Assembly (NCBI GenBank): GCA_021815935.1
Contig: JAKAZH010000085.1
Coordinates: 1 to 7,565 of the forward strand
Direction of reading: 5' to 3'
From: Actinomycetes bacterium
GTDB taxonomy: Bacteria; Actinomycetota; Acidimicrobiia; Acidimicrobiales; Palsa-688
DNA: 7,565 nt
The notes under the pieces were generated by a model. The model did not search any database. It was not told the DNA's origin and saw only the letters and a program-made list of their open reading frames with translations. Position numbers and translations under genes: made by a program. Below are positions 1 to 6,001 of the stretch, in pieces (position 1 is the first letter of the stretch; each line of letters starts with the position of its first letter).

Positions 1-503
1 ACTGCCACCACGGTGACTCCGTCGCCGAATGTCGCGGCTAGGACCAGGCCGATCAGCACGGCTGGGACGGCGAACACGCCGTCCCATAGTCGCATGACGG
101 CGTTCGTTGGTGCGTTGTCGTAAAACCCCGCGGCGAACCCGGTAAGGGCCCCGATGACGCCTCCTATGGCGACCGCCGCGAGGCCGGTGATGATCGCCGG
201 TCTCGCTCCGTAGATAACTCTGGAGAGGACGTCACGCCCGATCGGGTCTGTGCCGAAGATGAAGCGGCCGCTCGGGGGCTTGAGCGTCTCGTTGGTGAAA
301 GAATGCAGCGGGTCGTGCGGCGCGATCCATGATGGGACGGCCGCCATGGCGATGTAGCTGACGACGAGGATCATGCCGATGATCCCGGCCGGCTGGCGGA
401 CCAACCGTCGGGCCGCTCTCCGCCACGGTGAGCGCGGCATCGCACGCGCCGTGACCCCGGCGGGGGAGGATCGAGAGACGGTAGTGGGTTCCACGGCCGT
501 CAC
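1..503 (-). CDS. DppC/OppC-type ABC transporter permease, 3' end cut by window
   Basis: Second membrane subunit of a peptide/nickel-family ABC importer; it pairs with the DppB-type permease upstream to form the translocation path. Translating from the GTG at 503 gives 167 codons with no stop before the edge. An Arg-rich cytoplasmic N-terminus (residues 1-38) is followed by TM1 at about 41-60 (IIGMILVVSYIAMAAVPSWI), then the family hallmark FGTDPIGRDVLSRVIYGAR (83-101), TM2 at about 104-123, and a MRLWDGVFAVPAVLIGLVLA stretch (137-156) matching the DppC region before the EAA loop. The family is usually about 280-310 residues, so the EAA loop that contacts the ATPase lies outside the window. 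The GTG start overlaps the upstream stop as GTGA, which with no clear Shine-Dalgarno suggests translational coupling. Identity as a DppC-type permease is solid; the substrate is unknown. Confidence 0.93.
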   Translation of the reverse strand, partial: MTAVEPTTVSRSSPAGVTARAMPRSPWRRAARRLVRQPAGIIGMILVVSYIAMAAVPSWIAPHDPLHSFTNETLKPPSGRFIFGTDPIGRDVLSRVIYGARPAIITGLAAVAIGGVIGALTGFAAGFYDNAPTNAVMRLWDGVFAVPAVLIGLVLAATFGDGVTVVA

Positions 504-1438
504 CTGCGTATCCGGGGGTCGATGTACGTGTACAGCACGTCGATTGCCAGGTTTATGACTGAGAAGGCGGCGACAAGGACCAACGTGACGCCTTGGACTA
601 CCGGGTAGTCTCGGCTGGCGATCGCGTTTGTGATCACCGTGCCGAGTCCGGGTCGAGAGAAGACGTTCTCGATGATAACGACCCCTCCTAGTAAGACGCC
701 GATTTGGATGCCGGTGATGGTGACTACCGGGAGGAGGGCGTTGCGCAAGGCGTGCTTCCACACCACGGTGCGTTCACTGGCCCCTTTGGCTCTGGCGGTT
801 CGTACATAGTCACCGTTGAGTGCTTCGATCATCGCGGCCCGCGCGAATCGTGCCTGGACCGCTGCGACTCCCAGTCCGAGGGTCACCGCGGGCAGGATGA
901 GCGTTTCGAAGCCTTTCGCTGGTTGCGTGAAAATGTTCGCCCAACCTCCTGACGGAACCCATCGGAGATCCACCGAGAAGAGCAGTATCAGCAGCAGCCC
1001 TACCCAGAAGGCGGGCATGCCGAGCGCTCCGGCGGTGAAGCCGCTTACCGCCAGATCGGCCGTCTTTCTCTGGTGCGTCGCGGCGAGGACGCCGAGGGCG
1101 ACCCCGGAGGTTACGCCGATGAGGAGGGCCGCTGCGAGCAGTTCGAGGCTCGGAAGGAGGGCCTGTCTGATAAGGGTTGCTACTGGCACTTGGTACGCGA
1201 GGGACGTCCCGAGGTTGCCGCTGAGAACGGAAGTGATCCAATGCCAGTACTGGAGGGCTATCGGATCGTTGAGATGGTACTGCGCGCGGATCGCTGCGAT
1301 CGTCGCGGGGGAGGCGCTGGGTCCGGCGATCACAGCGGCTGGGTCGCCTGGTACGCTTCGCAGCACTAAGAACAGGGCTGTCGTTACGCCGAACATGACA
1401 GCGATCGCTTGCGCGACCCGGCTCAGAAGCCACTTCAC
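500..1438 (-). CDS. DppB/OppB-type ABC transporter permease
   Basis: First membrane subunit of the importer, 312 residues, normal for the DppB family (about 305-340). TM1 is at about 9-27, followed by the typical RSVPGDPAAV extracellular start (27-36) and the HLNDP segment (55-59). Further membrane spans fall near 98-120, 130-156, 178-196, 240-258 and 280-303. The cytoplasmic EAA loop is clear at about 205-238, with the core DYVRTARAKGASERTVVWKH (210-229), which docks on the ATPase Q-loop groove. The ENVFSRPGLG motif (257-266) and C-terminal YIDPRIRR (305-312) are standard. The start is GTG, whose TG forms part of the TGA stop of the ATPase gene (GTGA overlap), and the same overlap joins its own stop to the next permease. 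This is strong evidence that the three genes are on one message. Which solute it moves cannot be told from the permease. Confidence 0.95.
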   Translation of the reverse strand: MKWLLSRVAQAIAVMFGVTTALFLVLRSVPGDPAAVIAGPSASPATIAAIRAQYHLNDPIALQYWHWITSVLSGNLGTSLAYQVPVATLIRQALLPSLELLAAALLIGVTSGVALGVLAATHQRKTADLAVSGFTAGALGMPAFWVGLLLILLFSVDLRWVPSGGWANIFTQPAKGFETLILPAVTLGLGVAAVQARFARAAMIEALNGDYVRTARAKGASERTVVWKHALRNALLPVVTITGIQIGVLLGGVVIIENVFSRPGLGTVITNAIASRDYPVVQGVTLVLVAAFSVINLAIDVLYTYIDPRIRR

Positions 1439-3513
1439 GGCGAGCCTGCGCCAGGAAAGTGGCAGGCCGCGAGCTGGCCGCCGGGCGTCGCGACAAGCGG
1501 CGGTCTGGCGGTCGCGCAGATCTCCTGGGCTTTCGGGCAGCGGCCCTCAAACGGGCAGCCTGTCGGGGTGAACTCGGCGCGGCTTTCGCTGATCGGCGTA
1601 GCGGGGCGAGCTATACCGTGACGCGCGGGGTCGGGTACCGCGGCTAGGAGCAGTTGGGTGTACGGGTGCTGCGGATCGCCGAGCACCGCCTCGATCGGGC
1701 CGGTCTCGACGATGGTGCCCTTGTAGAGCACGGCGACGTGATCCGCGACGCTGCGAACGACCGCGAGGTCGTGGGTGATGAACAGATAGGTGATAAGTCG
1801 GTCGCGTTGAATGTCGTCCAGCAAGTTCAGGATCTGCGCCTGGATCGACACATCCAGCGAGGACACCGGTTCGTCCAAAACCAAAAGATCGGGGTTCACG
1901 CTTAACGCGCGGGCGATGCAGATCCGCTGGCGTTGACCTCCGGAGAACTCGTGTGGGAACCGTCCGGCGTGTTCGGCCTGCAAGCCGACGGACTCCAACA
2001 GTTCGCTCACCCGGCTGGCCACCTGCGAGCGGGGGAGCGAACCGTGGATCCTCAACGGCTCACTGATAGCCTCCCCGACGGTCATCCTCGGGTTCAGAGC
2101 GGAGTAAGGGTCTTGCTGGACGAGTTGTGCCCGGGCGCGGAATCGCCGTAACTGTCGACCTCGGAGCGCCCCGACGTCACTCCCGCGGAACTCGACGCAG
2201 CCCGAAGTCGCCTCGATGAGCCTGAGGACGGCTCGCGCGACCGTCGATTTCCCTGACCCGGACTCGCCGACCAACGCCAACGTCGTCCCCTCCGCGATCC
2301 GAAACGATACCGAGTCCACGGCCCGTAGCGCCGGCGAAGCGCGGCTAAACAGCTTGGAACGCTTTCCGAAATCCTTGACAAGCTCCACGACTGACAGAAC
2401 CGCCGCGCCGGTTCTGTCAGGGACGCCGCTTTCAGACGAGACCGACCCGGCATCGCTATCGGAGGTGATCTGCCTTGAGCTTTCTGACGTCTCAGCGTAA
2501 TAGCAGGCGACGCTCGCGGTGTCACCCCCGATTCGCAACAACACGGGTGCCTCACGGTCGCATCGGTCCTGGCGAAGGCTGCAACGCGGCGCGAACGCGC
2601 AGCCCGCAGTGACGTCGCTGCTGTTTGGAGGAGCGCCCGGGATCGGCTCGAGCCGGCGACGCCGTGCGAGGGTCGGCCGGCTCGCGAGCAACCCGATCGT
2701 GTAGGGGTGCTTCGGGTTCGCGAGCGTTTCGGCCGTCGTGCCTGCCTCGACGATTCGACCGTTGTACATGACGTTGACCCGGTCAGCGCGCTCGCCGATC
2801 AGGCCGAGGTCGTGGCTGATCAGGATCATCGCGGACCCTAACTCTTCTCGGGCTCGCTGCAAGGAGTCGAGCACCTGCGCTTGAGTTGTGACGTCGAGTG
2901 CGGTGGTGGGCTCGTCGGCGATGATCAGATCCGGCCTGTTGGTCATTGCCATGACGATCATCACCCGTTGGCGCATCCCGCCCGACAGCTCGTGCGGGTA
3001 GCTTCGAAGTATCCTGGCGGGTTCACGAAAGCCGACCTCGACGAGCAGGTCGGCTGACCTGCTCAGCGCATCGGATGCTGTCACCGACCGGTCGTGGACC
3101 CGGACCGCCTCGACGAGCTGACGTCCGACGGTCATCAGTGGGTTCAGGGAGCTGAGAGGGTCTTGGAAAATCATCGCTATTCGGCGGCCTCGGACAGCCC
3201 GGATTTCTCGGTCGCCGAGCGCGAGGAGATCACATCCGCCCAAGACGACTGTGCCGGCTTTAACTTGGGCTTGGTAGGGCAGTAGCCGCAGGATCGACAA
3301 CGCGGTGATGCTCTTGCCAGATCCAGACTCGCCGACGACGCCTAGGACTTCTCCCCGTCGAACCTCCAAGCTGACGCCATCGACCGCTCTGAGAAGTCCT
3401 GAGCCGCCGCGAATGTCGACGACCAGGTCCGAAACTTGCAGCACGACGCCTGACGCGTGATCATCGGCGCCGCTGTCGATGTGAGGTGACGGCGAGTTAG
3501 TCGCAGTGGTCAT
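1435..3513 (-). CDS. Fused dual ABC ATPase of peptide/nickel-type importer (DppD-DppF fusion)
   Basis: Cytoplasmic energy subunit of the importer, 692 residues, with both nucleotide-binding domains in one chain as in YejF and GsiA. NBD1 (about 24-280): Walker A GESGSGKS 61-68, Q-loop Gln117, signature LSGGM 176-180, Walker B LIIADE 196-201, switch His234. NBD2 (about 373-630): Walker A GESGSGKS 416-423, Q-loop Gln467, signature FSGGQ 523-527, Walker B LLVLDE 543-548, switch His581. Both sites look catalytically complete. Each half ends in an oligopeptide-transporter tail (HPYT at 269-272 and 616-619) with four cysteines: 305, 311, 318, 337 and 653, 659, 666, 684. A Ser/Asp/Glu-rich linker (about 339-370) joins the halves. 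The ATG at 3513 has no good Shine-Dalgarno; a GTG at codon 24 would remove only a low-complexity leader. The ATPase comes before the permeases, the reverse of the usual dpp order. Confidence 0.95.
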   Translation of the reverse strand: MTTATNSPSPHIDSGADDHASGVVLQVSDLVVDIRGGSGLLRAVDGVSLEVRRGEVLGVVGESGSGKSITALSILRLLPYQAQVKAGTVVLGGCDLLALGDREIRAVRGRRIAMIFQDPLSSLNPLMTVGRQLVEAVRVHDRSVTASDALSRSADLLVEVGFREPARILRSYPHELSGGMRQRVMIVMAMTNRPDLIIADEPTTALDVTTQAQVLDSLQRAREELGSAMILISHDLGLIGERADRVNVMYNGRIVEAGTTAETLANPKHPYTIGLLASRPTLARRRRLEPIPGAPPNSSDVTAGCAFAPRCSLRQDRCDREAPVLLRIGGDTASVACYYAETSESSRQITSDSDAGSVSSESGVPDRTGAAVLSVVELVKDFGKRSKLFSRASPALRAVDSVSFRIAEGTTLALVGESGSGKSTVARAVLRLIEATSGCVEFRGSDVGALRGRQLRRFRARAQLVQQDPYSALNPRMTVGEAISEPLRIHGSLPRSQVASRVSELLESVGLQAEHAGRFPHEFSGGQRQRICIARALSVNPDLLVLDEPVSSLDVSIQAQILNLLDDIQRDRLITYLFITHDLAVVRSVADHVAVLYKGTIVETGPIEAVLGDPQHPYTQLLLAAVPDPARHGIARPATPISESRAEFTPTGCPFEGRCPKAQEICATARPPLVATPGGQLAACHFPGAGSP
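2391..2420. repeat. Perfect inverted repeat at the junction of the two ATPase halves
   Basis: CTGACAGAACCG at 2391-2402 is the exact reverse complement of CGGTTCTGTCAG at 2409-2420, with six bases (CCGCGC) between. In the mRNA this is a 12-bp GC-rich stem with a short loop. It encodes residues about 365-375 of the fused ATPase, the end of the interdomain linker and the first strand of NBD2. No T-run follows on either strand, so it does not look like a standard intrinsic terminator. It could be a relic of an intergenic region between once-separate ATPase genes, an RNA structure that pauses translation between domains, or chance; only the repeat itself is seen directly. Confidence 0.8.
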
Positions 3514-3574
3514 GGGTGGCTGGTTGCGGGACCGCGCGTAGCGACCGGCGAGTGCCTGGGTAGCCCTACTTGCT

Positions 3575-3608
3575 TCGGGGAATGCCCCCGTCGCAAATGT
3601 CTCCCCGA
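3575..3608 (-). repeat. Overlapping inverted repeats, possible mRNA stem-loop
   Basis: TCGGGGA (3575-3581) and TCCCCGA (3602-3608) form a perfect 7-bp stem around a 20-base loop. A competing short hairpin uses CGGGG (3576-3580) and CCCCG (3586-3590). The two cannot form together. No T-run follows on the minus strand, so this is not a classic intrinsic terminator. It may act as a stabilising or attenuating structure between the binding-protein and ATPase genes. Confidence 0.4.
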
Positions 3609-3656
3609 CGAGCGCCTAACCGCGCGACGACCGGACACCGTCTCGGATCACGCCAC

Positions 3657-3668
3657 GTCAGCGCTGAC
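3657..3668. repeat. 12-bp perfect palindrome after the binding-protein gene
   Basis: GTCAGCGCTGAC reads the same on both strands and lies 12 bases beyond the stop codon of the binding-protein gene. ACGTCA also occurs as a direct repeat around it (3655-3660 and 3671-3676). As RNA the stem would be only about 4 bp, so a protein-binding site is as likely as a terminator. Chance cannot be excluded in GC-rich DNA. Confidence 0.4.
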
Positions 3669-3679
3669 AGACGTCATCG

Positions 3680-5239
3680 TCACTTCACTGCCATCGCGCT
3701 GTATACGGGAATGCTGTCAGCGCCACTAACAAAACCCGATACATTCGAGGCGGTGGCGTAGAAGTTGCTGTACGTGGCAAGCGGCAGCATGAACGCCTCC
3801 TGTTTGACGTAGTCGCCGATCTTGGAGTAGTCACTGATCCGCGCTGAGACCGCCTGCCAAGTCGACGCCTGAGCGACCGCCTGTGTGTAAGTGGTCGCCG
3901 TGAAATGCTCGGCGTTGGCTGTCGGTCGGAACGGGAACGCTATGAAGAGGAGCCCCGGGTCGGAGTTAGCGAACTGGTAGATGTGGGCGAGGGCCTGAGG
4001 GAAGTTCCCGGTGCTGGCAGCCGAAGCCCAGGTAGCAGGATCGATCGTCTTTATGTTGAGGGTGACCCCGATCGTCGCGAGATTCTGCTGGTAGATAGGA
4101 AGAAACGTCGTTTGGGGCAGGAATGCTGGTGTTTCCACGTTTAACGTGAACGGCCCCACGCCCGCTTGGGTCAACAGTTGTTTCGCCTTCGCGAGATCGA
4201 ACGATCCTGAGTTACCGGCTGTGGTGAACGCAGGCGAGTCGGGCGGCCAGATCGAATACGAGACAGCACCGTCGCCCATGAGCGCGGTTTGCACGAACTG
4301 CTGGCGGTTGAAGGCCAAGCTGAGCGCCTCGCGAACGAGGCTGTTGTTGAGCGGGGCCGACGTCGTATTGAACAGCAGGTCATAGTTGCCGGTGGCGGGC
4401 GCGGCAGTCACGGTGAAACCGGAGGATTTCAGCCCGGCGACTGCCGTCAGCTGGGGTCCCACGATCATGTTCACGGTCCCTGATTTGAGGGCGAGGGTGG
4501 CGCTCGACGCGTCCGGGTAGTTCGTGAAGTCAATTCCGCTCAACTTCGGTTCGTCTGGCTGCCAGTAGGCGGTGTTCCGAGTCAAGGTGAGCGAAGTGCC
4601 GGGAGTGAACGCCTTGACCACGAACGGGCCCGTGCCGATACCTTTGGTCTGCCCGTTCGGTTTTACTATCAGAGCGTCGGCGAGCATCCCGAAGATCTCG
4701 GGGACCGGGTGGGCGAACGCCAGGGTGACAGTGGTCGGCGTCGGCGCCGTCGCGGTGACTTCCTGCCAGAGCGCGAAAGCTTGGGCGCCGGTAGTCGCCT
4801 GTTTGAGCCAGTTGATGTTCCACACGACGTCGGACGCTGCCAAGGTGCTTCCGTCGCTGAACTTCACTCCCGATCGGAGGGTCAGAGTAAGGGAGCTATC
4901 GCCGGGAGCGAACGTCCAGGATGTGGCGAGTCCGGGTGTCGGGGTCGTCCCGCTAAGGTTCACTACCGGGTCGTAGATCGCCCGACTGAACCAGTTGCTG
5001 TTCACCCCGTAAGGCTGCGGGCTCAAACTGGTCATGACACCGGCTGGCAGGGCCACCTTGAGCAGGCCGCCGCTCCCGGCGGAAACGGCGGTGGAGGCCG
5101 AAGTGGCGTTCGTGGCTGAAGATGCCGATGAAGTTCCCGGACTTGAGCTGGGAGCGCTACTACTGCCGCACGCGGCAGCGAGGGCGGCGGTGAGTGTCCC
5201 GGCGAGAGCAACGCTGGCGAAGCGGGTAGGTCGATTCAT
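3680..5239 (-). CDS. Lipoprotein substrate-binding protein of ABC importer, SBP_bac_5 family
   Basis: Extracellular solute receptor of the importer, tethered to the membrane by lipid; 519 residues, usual for the family. A short basic N-terminus and hydrophobic stretch (MNRPTRFASVALAGTLTAAL) lead to a lipobox-like AAAC with the lipidated Cys at 24; Leu sits at -4 rather than the usual -3. A Ser/Thr/Ala-rich spacer (25-58) precedes the mature domain. Family motifs are VKFSDGSTLAASDVVW (125-140), the GTGPFVVKAFTPG segment (202-214) and NTTSAPLNNSLVREALSLAF (291-310). The ATG at 5239 is preferred because it begins the signal peptide and has AGGGGG six bases upstream; the frame stays open to 5386, but that would bury the signal peptide and overlap padR. 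The substrate is not evident: peptide is the default, while oligosaccharides or other solutes also occur in this family. Confidence 0.94.
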   Translation of the reverse strand: MNRPTRFASVALAGTLTAALAAACGSSSAPSSSPGTSSASSATNATSASTAVSAGSGGLLKVALPAGVMTSLSPQPYGVNSNWFSRAIYDPVVNLSGTTPTPGLATSWTFAPGDSSLTLTLRSGVKFSDGSTLAASDVVWNINWLKQATTGAQAFALWQEVTATAPTPTTVTLAFAHPVPEIFGMLADALIVKPNGQTKGIGTGPFVVKAFTPGTSLTLTRNTAYWQPDEPKLSGIDFTNYPDASSATLALKSGTVNMIVGPQLTAVAGLKSSGFTVTAAPATGNYDLLFNTTSAPLNNSLVREALSLAFNRQQFVQTALMGDGAVSYSIWPPDSPAFTTAGNSGSFDLAKAKQLLTQAGVGPFTLNVETPAFLPQTTFLPIYQQNLATIGVTLNIKTIDPATWASAASTGNFPQALAHIYQFANSDPGLLFIAFPFRPTANAEHFTATTYTQAVAQASTWQAVSARISDYSKIGDYVKQEAFMLPLATYSNFYATASNVSGFVSGADSIPVYSAMAVK

Positions 5240-5245
5240 TGTGAT

Positions 5246-5251
5246 CCCCCT
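5246..5251 (-). promoter_or_regulatory. Ribosome binding site of the binding-protein gene, inside a direct repeat
   Basis: On the minus strand AGGGGG lies six bases before the ATG at 5239 and decides that start. It is flanked by two copies of GATCACAA, at 5254-5261 and 5239-5246, the second running into the start codon. The copies are 15 bases apart. Whether the repeats have a function is unknown. Confidence 0.65.
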
Positions 5252-5283
5252 ATTTGTGATCGCAGTAGTTGTGTTCGAGGTCC

Positions 5284-5913
5284 TCATCGGCTGTTTGTCG
5301 CCGAGGTTCCTGCCCCGACGAGCGTTTGTCTTTCGGCGCGCCGCGACTCGAGTTCGCTGAGCGTCGAGTTGAGCCATTCGATCCACGCGTCGACTGCACG
5401 CATGCCGCGTTGGTGGAGACGGTCGTAAACATCCTGCTGACGTGCAGTGTCGACTTCAGGGATCGGGTTCTCGAAGCTGAGGGTGCGGTCGCGGTGACGA
5501 AAGCGTGCCACCTGCGTCCGCCTGTAGGCGAGTTCCGTCTGCACGAGTTCAACGGTGGCGTCGTCGTCGATAGCCGCGACGATCATGAACCGGCAAGTGA
5601 AGTGCGGGTCAGCGAAACGGCTGCCAGGCTCATACGGCGATGTCGCCCATCGCAGTAGCTCCCGATGTCCCGACGCGGTGAGCGTGTAAACCTTCGCGTC
5701 CGGTCTGCCTTCGCGGGGGTCCACCTCGAATACGGCCCAGCCGGCCTCGGTGATCCTCGCGAGAGTCCTGTATACGTGGCTCGCATGGGTACGTGACTGC
5801 AGAAACTGGCCCTCGACTCGCAGCCATTGCGTCAGGTCGTACCCGCTGCACGGTCGAAGCGACAGCCTGTGCAAGAGCATGTAGTCGAGTCTGAATTCCC
5901 CGGTTACCCCCAT
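5284..5913 (-). CDS. PadR-family transcriptional regulator
   Basis: DNA-binding repressor, first gene of the transporter operon; 209 residues from the chosen start. The N-terminal winged helix-turn-helix has the PadR pattern: LDYMLLHRLSLRPCSGYDLT (10-29), the recognition region THASHVYRTLARITEAGW (42-59), and the wing with REGRPDAKVYTLTASGHREL (67-86). Residues about 95-195 match the C-terminal helical dimerisation region (vir_act_alpha_C type), with HFTCRF and a run of Arg/Gln-rich helices. I chose ATG 5913, which is preceded by AAGGTGG. An in-frame ATG at 5934 would add MHIGKVV, but it lies inside the 20-bp palindrome and only about 8 bases after the predicted transcription start. PadR proteins are typically autoregulated and released by small, often aromatic or drug-like ligands; the ligand here is unknown. 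The binding-protein gene starts 44 bases downstream, so co-transcription is likely. Confidence 0.92.
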   Translation of the reverse strand: MGVTGEFRLDYMLLHRLSLRPCSGYDLTQWLRVEGQFLQSRTHASHVYRTLARITEAGWAVFEVDPREGRPDAKVYTLTASGHRELLRWATSPYEPGSRFADPHFTCRFMIVAAIDDDATVELVQTELAYRRTQVARFRHRDRTLSFENPIPEVDTARQQDVYDRLHQRGMRAVDAWIEWLNSTLSELESRRAERQTLVGAGTSATNSR

Positions 5914-5920
5914 AACCACC

Positions 5921-5940
5921 TTACCTATGTGCATTGGTAA
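5921..5940. promoter_or_regulatory. Likely PadR operator (20-bp near-palindrome)
   Basis: On the plus strand TTACCTATG (5921-5929) and CATTGGTAA (5932-5940) are reverse complements at 8 of 9 positions around a central TG. The site lies immediately downstream of the expected transcription start of the padR promoter and ends eight bases before the padR ATG. PadR dimers usually bind symmetric sites of about this size in their own promoters. A repressor here would block transcription of padR and the importer behind it. The symmetry is seen directly; binding by PadR is inferred. Confidence 0.7.
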
Positions 5941-5948
5941 CAGGTAGG

Positions 5949-5977
5949 ACTATATCGTCCGGCTCTGTGTCCGTCAA
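5949..5977 (-). promoter_or_regulatory. Sigma70-type promoter of the padR-transporter operon
   Basis: Minus strand: -35 TTGACG (5977-5972), spacer of exactly 17 bases, -10 TATAGT (5954-5949). Both boxes are close to the vegetative consensus, unusually clear for a GC-rich genome. The start of transcription would fall near 5942, giving a leader of about 29 bases to the ATG at 5913. It lies in the 88 bases between xylB and padR, so the importer operon can be expressed independently of xylB. Confidence 0.75.
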
Positions 5978-5991
5978 GGAGATAGAGCCGG
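5959..5991. repeat. 8-bp inverted repeat around the -35 box
   Basis: CCGGCTCT (5959-5966) and AGAGCCGG (5984-5991) are perfect reverse complements 17 bases apart. The -35 box is in the loop and one arm is in the promoter spacer. As RNA it could be a stem-loop ending xylB transcription, though no T-run follows. As DNA it could be a second regulator site on the padR promoter. Neither is shown. Confidence 0.5.
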
Positions 5992-6001
5992 CAAACGAAA
6001 A

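Larger units (their letters stand above)
3514..3679 (-). other. 166-base gap between binding-protein and ATPase genes
   Basis: No gene is visible in this spacer. It is the only sizeable gap in the transporter operon; the other junctions overlap or are about 44 bases. It holds a 12-bp perfect DNA palindrome close behind the binding-protein stop and a pair of overlapping G/C hairpins (separate entries). I found no convincing promoter in front of the ATPase: TTGCGA (minus strand, near 3590) has no good -10 at the right distance. In many ABC importers such a spacer sets the binding protein at a higher level than the ATPase through RNA processing or partial termination; that role is inferred here. 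Confidence 0.5.

Noticed and set aside
816..1571. Long plus-strand open frame opposite the permease
   Set aside because: It is antisense to a clear permease and the ATPase end, low in recognisable motifs, and explained by high GC content leaving few stops.
2094..2555. Minus-strand 153-codon frame inside the ATPase gene
   Set aside because: An alternative frame of the fused ATPase with no family features; the real frame has all ATPase motifs without interruption.
3560..3600. Internal promoter for the ATPase gene
   Set aside because: TTGCGA is present but no acceptable -10 box lies 16-18 bases downstream.
3575..3608. Intrinsic terminator after the binding-protein gene
   Set aside because: Stems are short and no T-run follows in the direction of transcription, so only a generic stem-loop is claimed.
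5240..5386. 49-residue N-terminal extension of the binding protein
   Set aside because: It is Arg-rich, overlaps the end of padR in another frame and would place a clear lipoprotein signal peptide internally. The ATG at 5239 has a good ribosome binding site.
5914..5934. Longer padR start at ATG 5934
   Set aside because: It lies inside the palindrome, only about 8 bases after the predicted transcription start, leaving no room for a ribosome binding site. The family pattern begins after the ATG at 5913.
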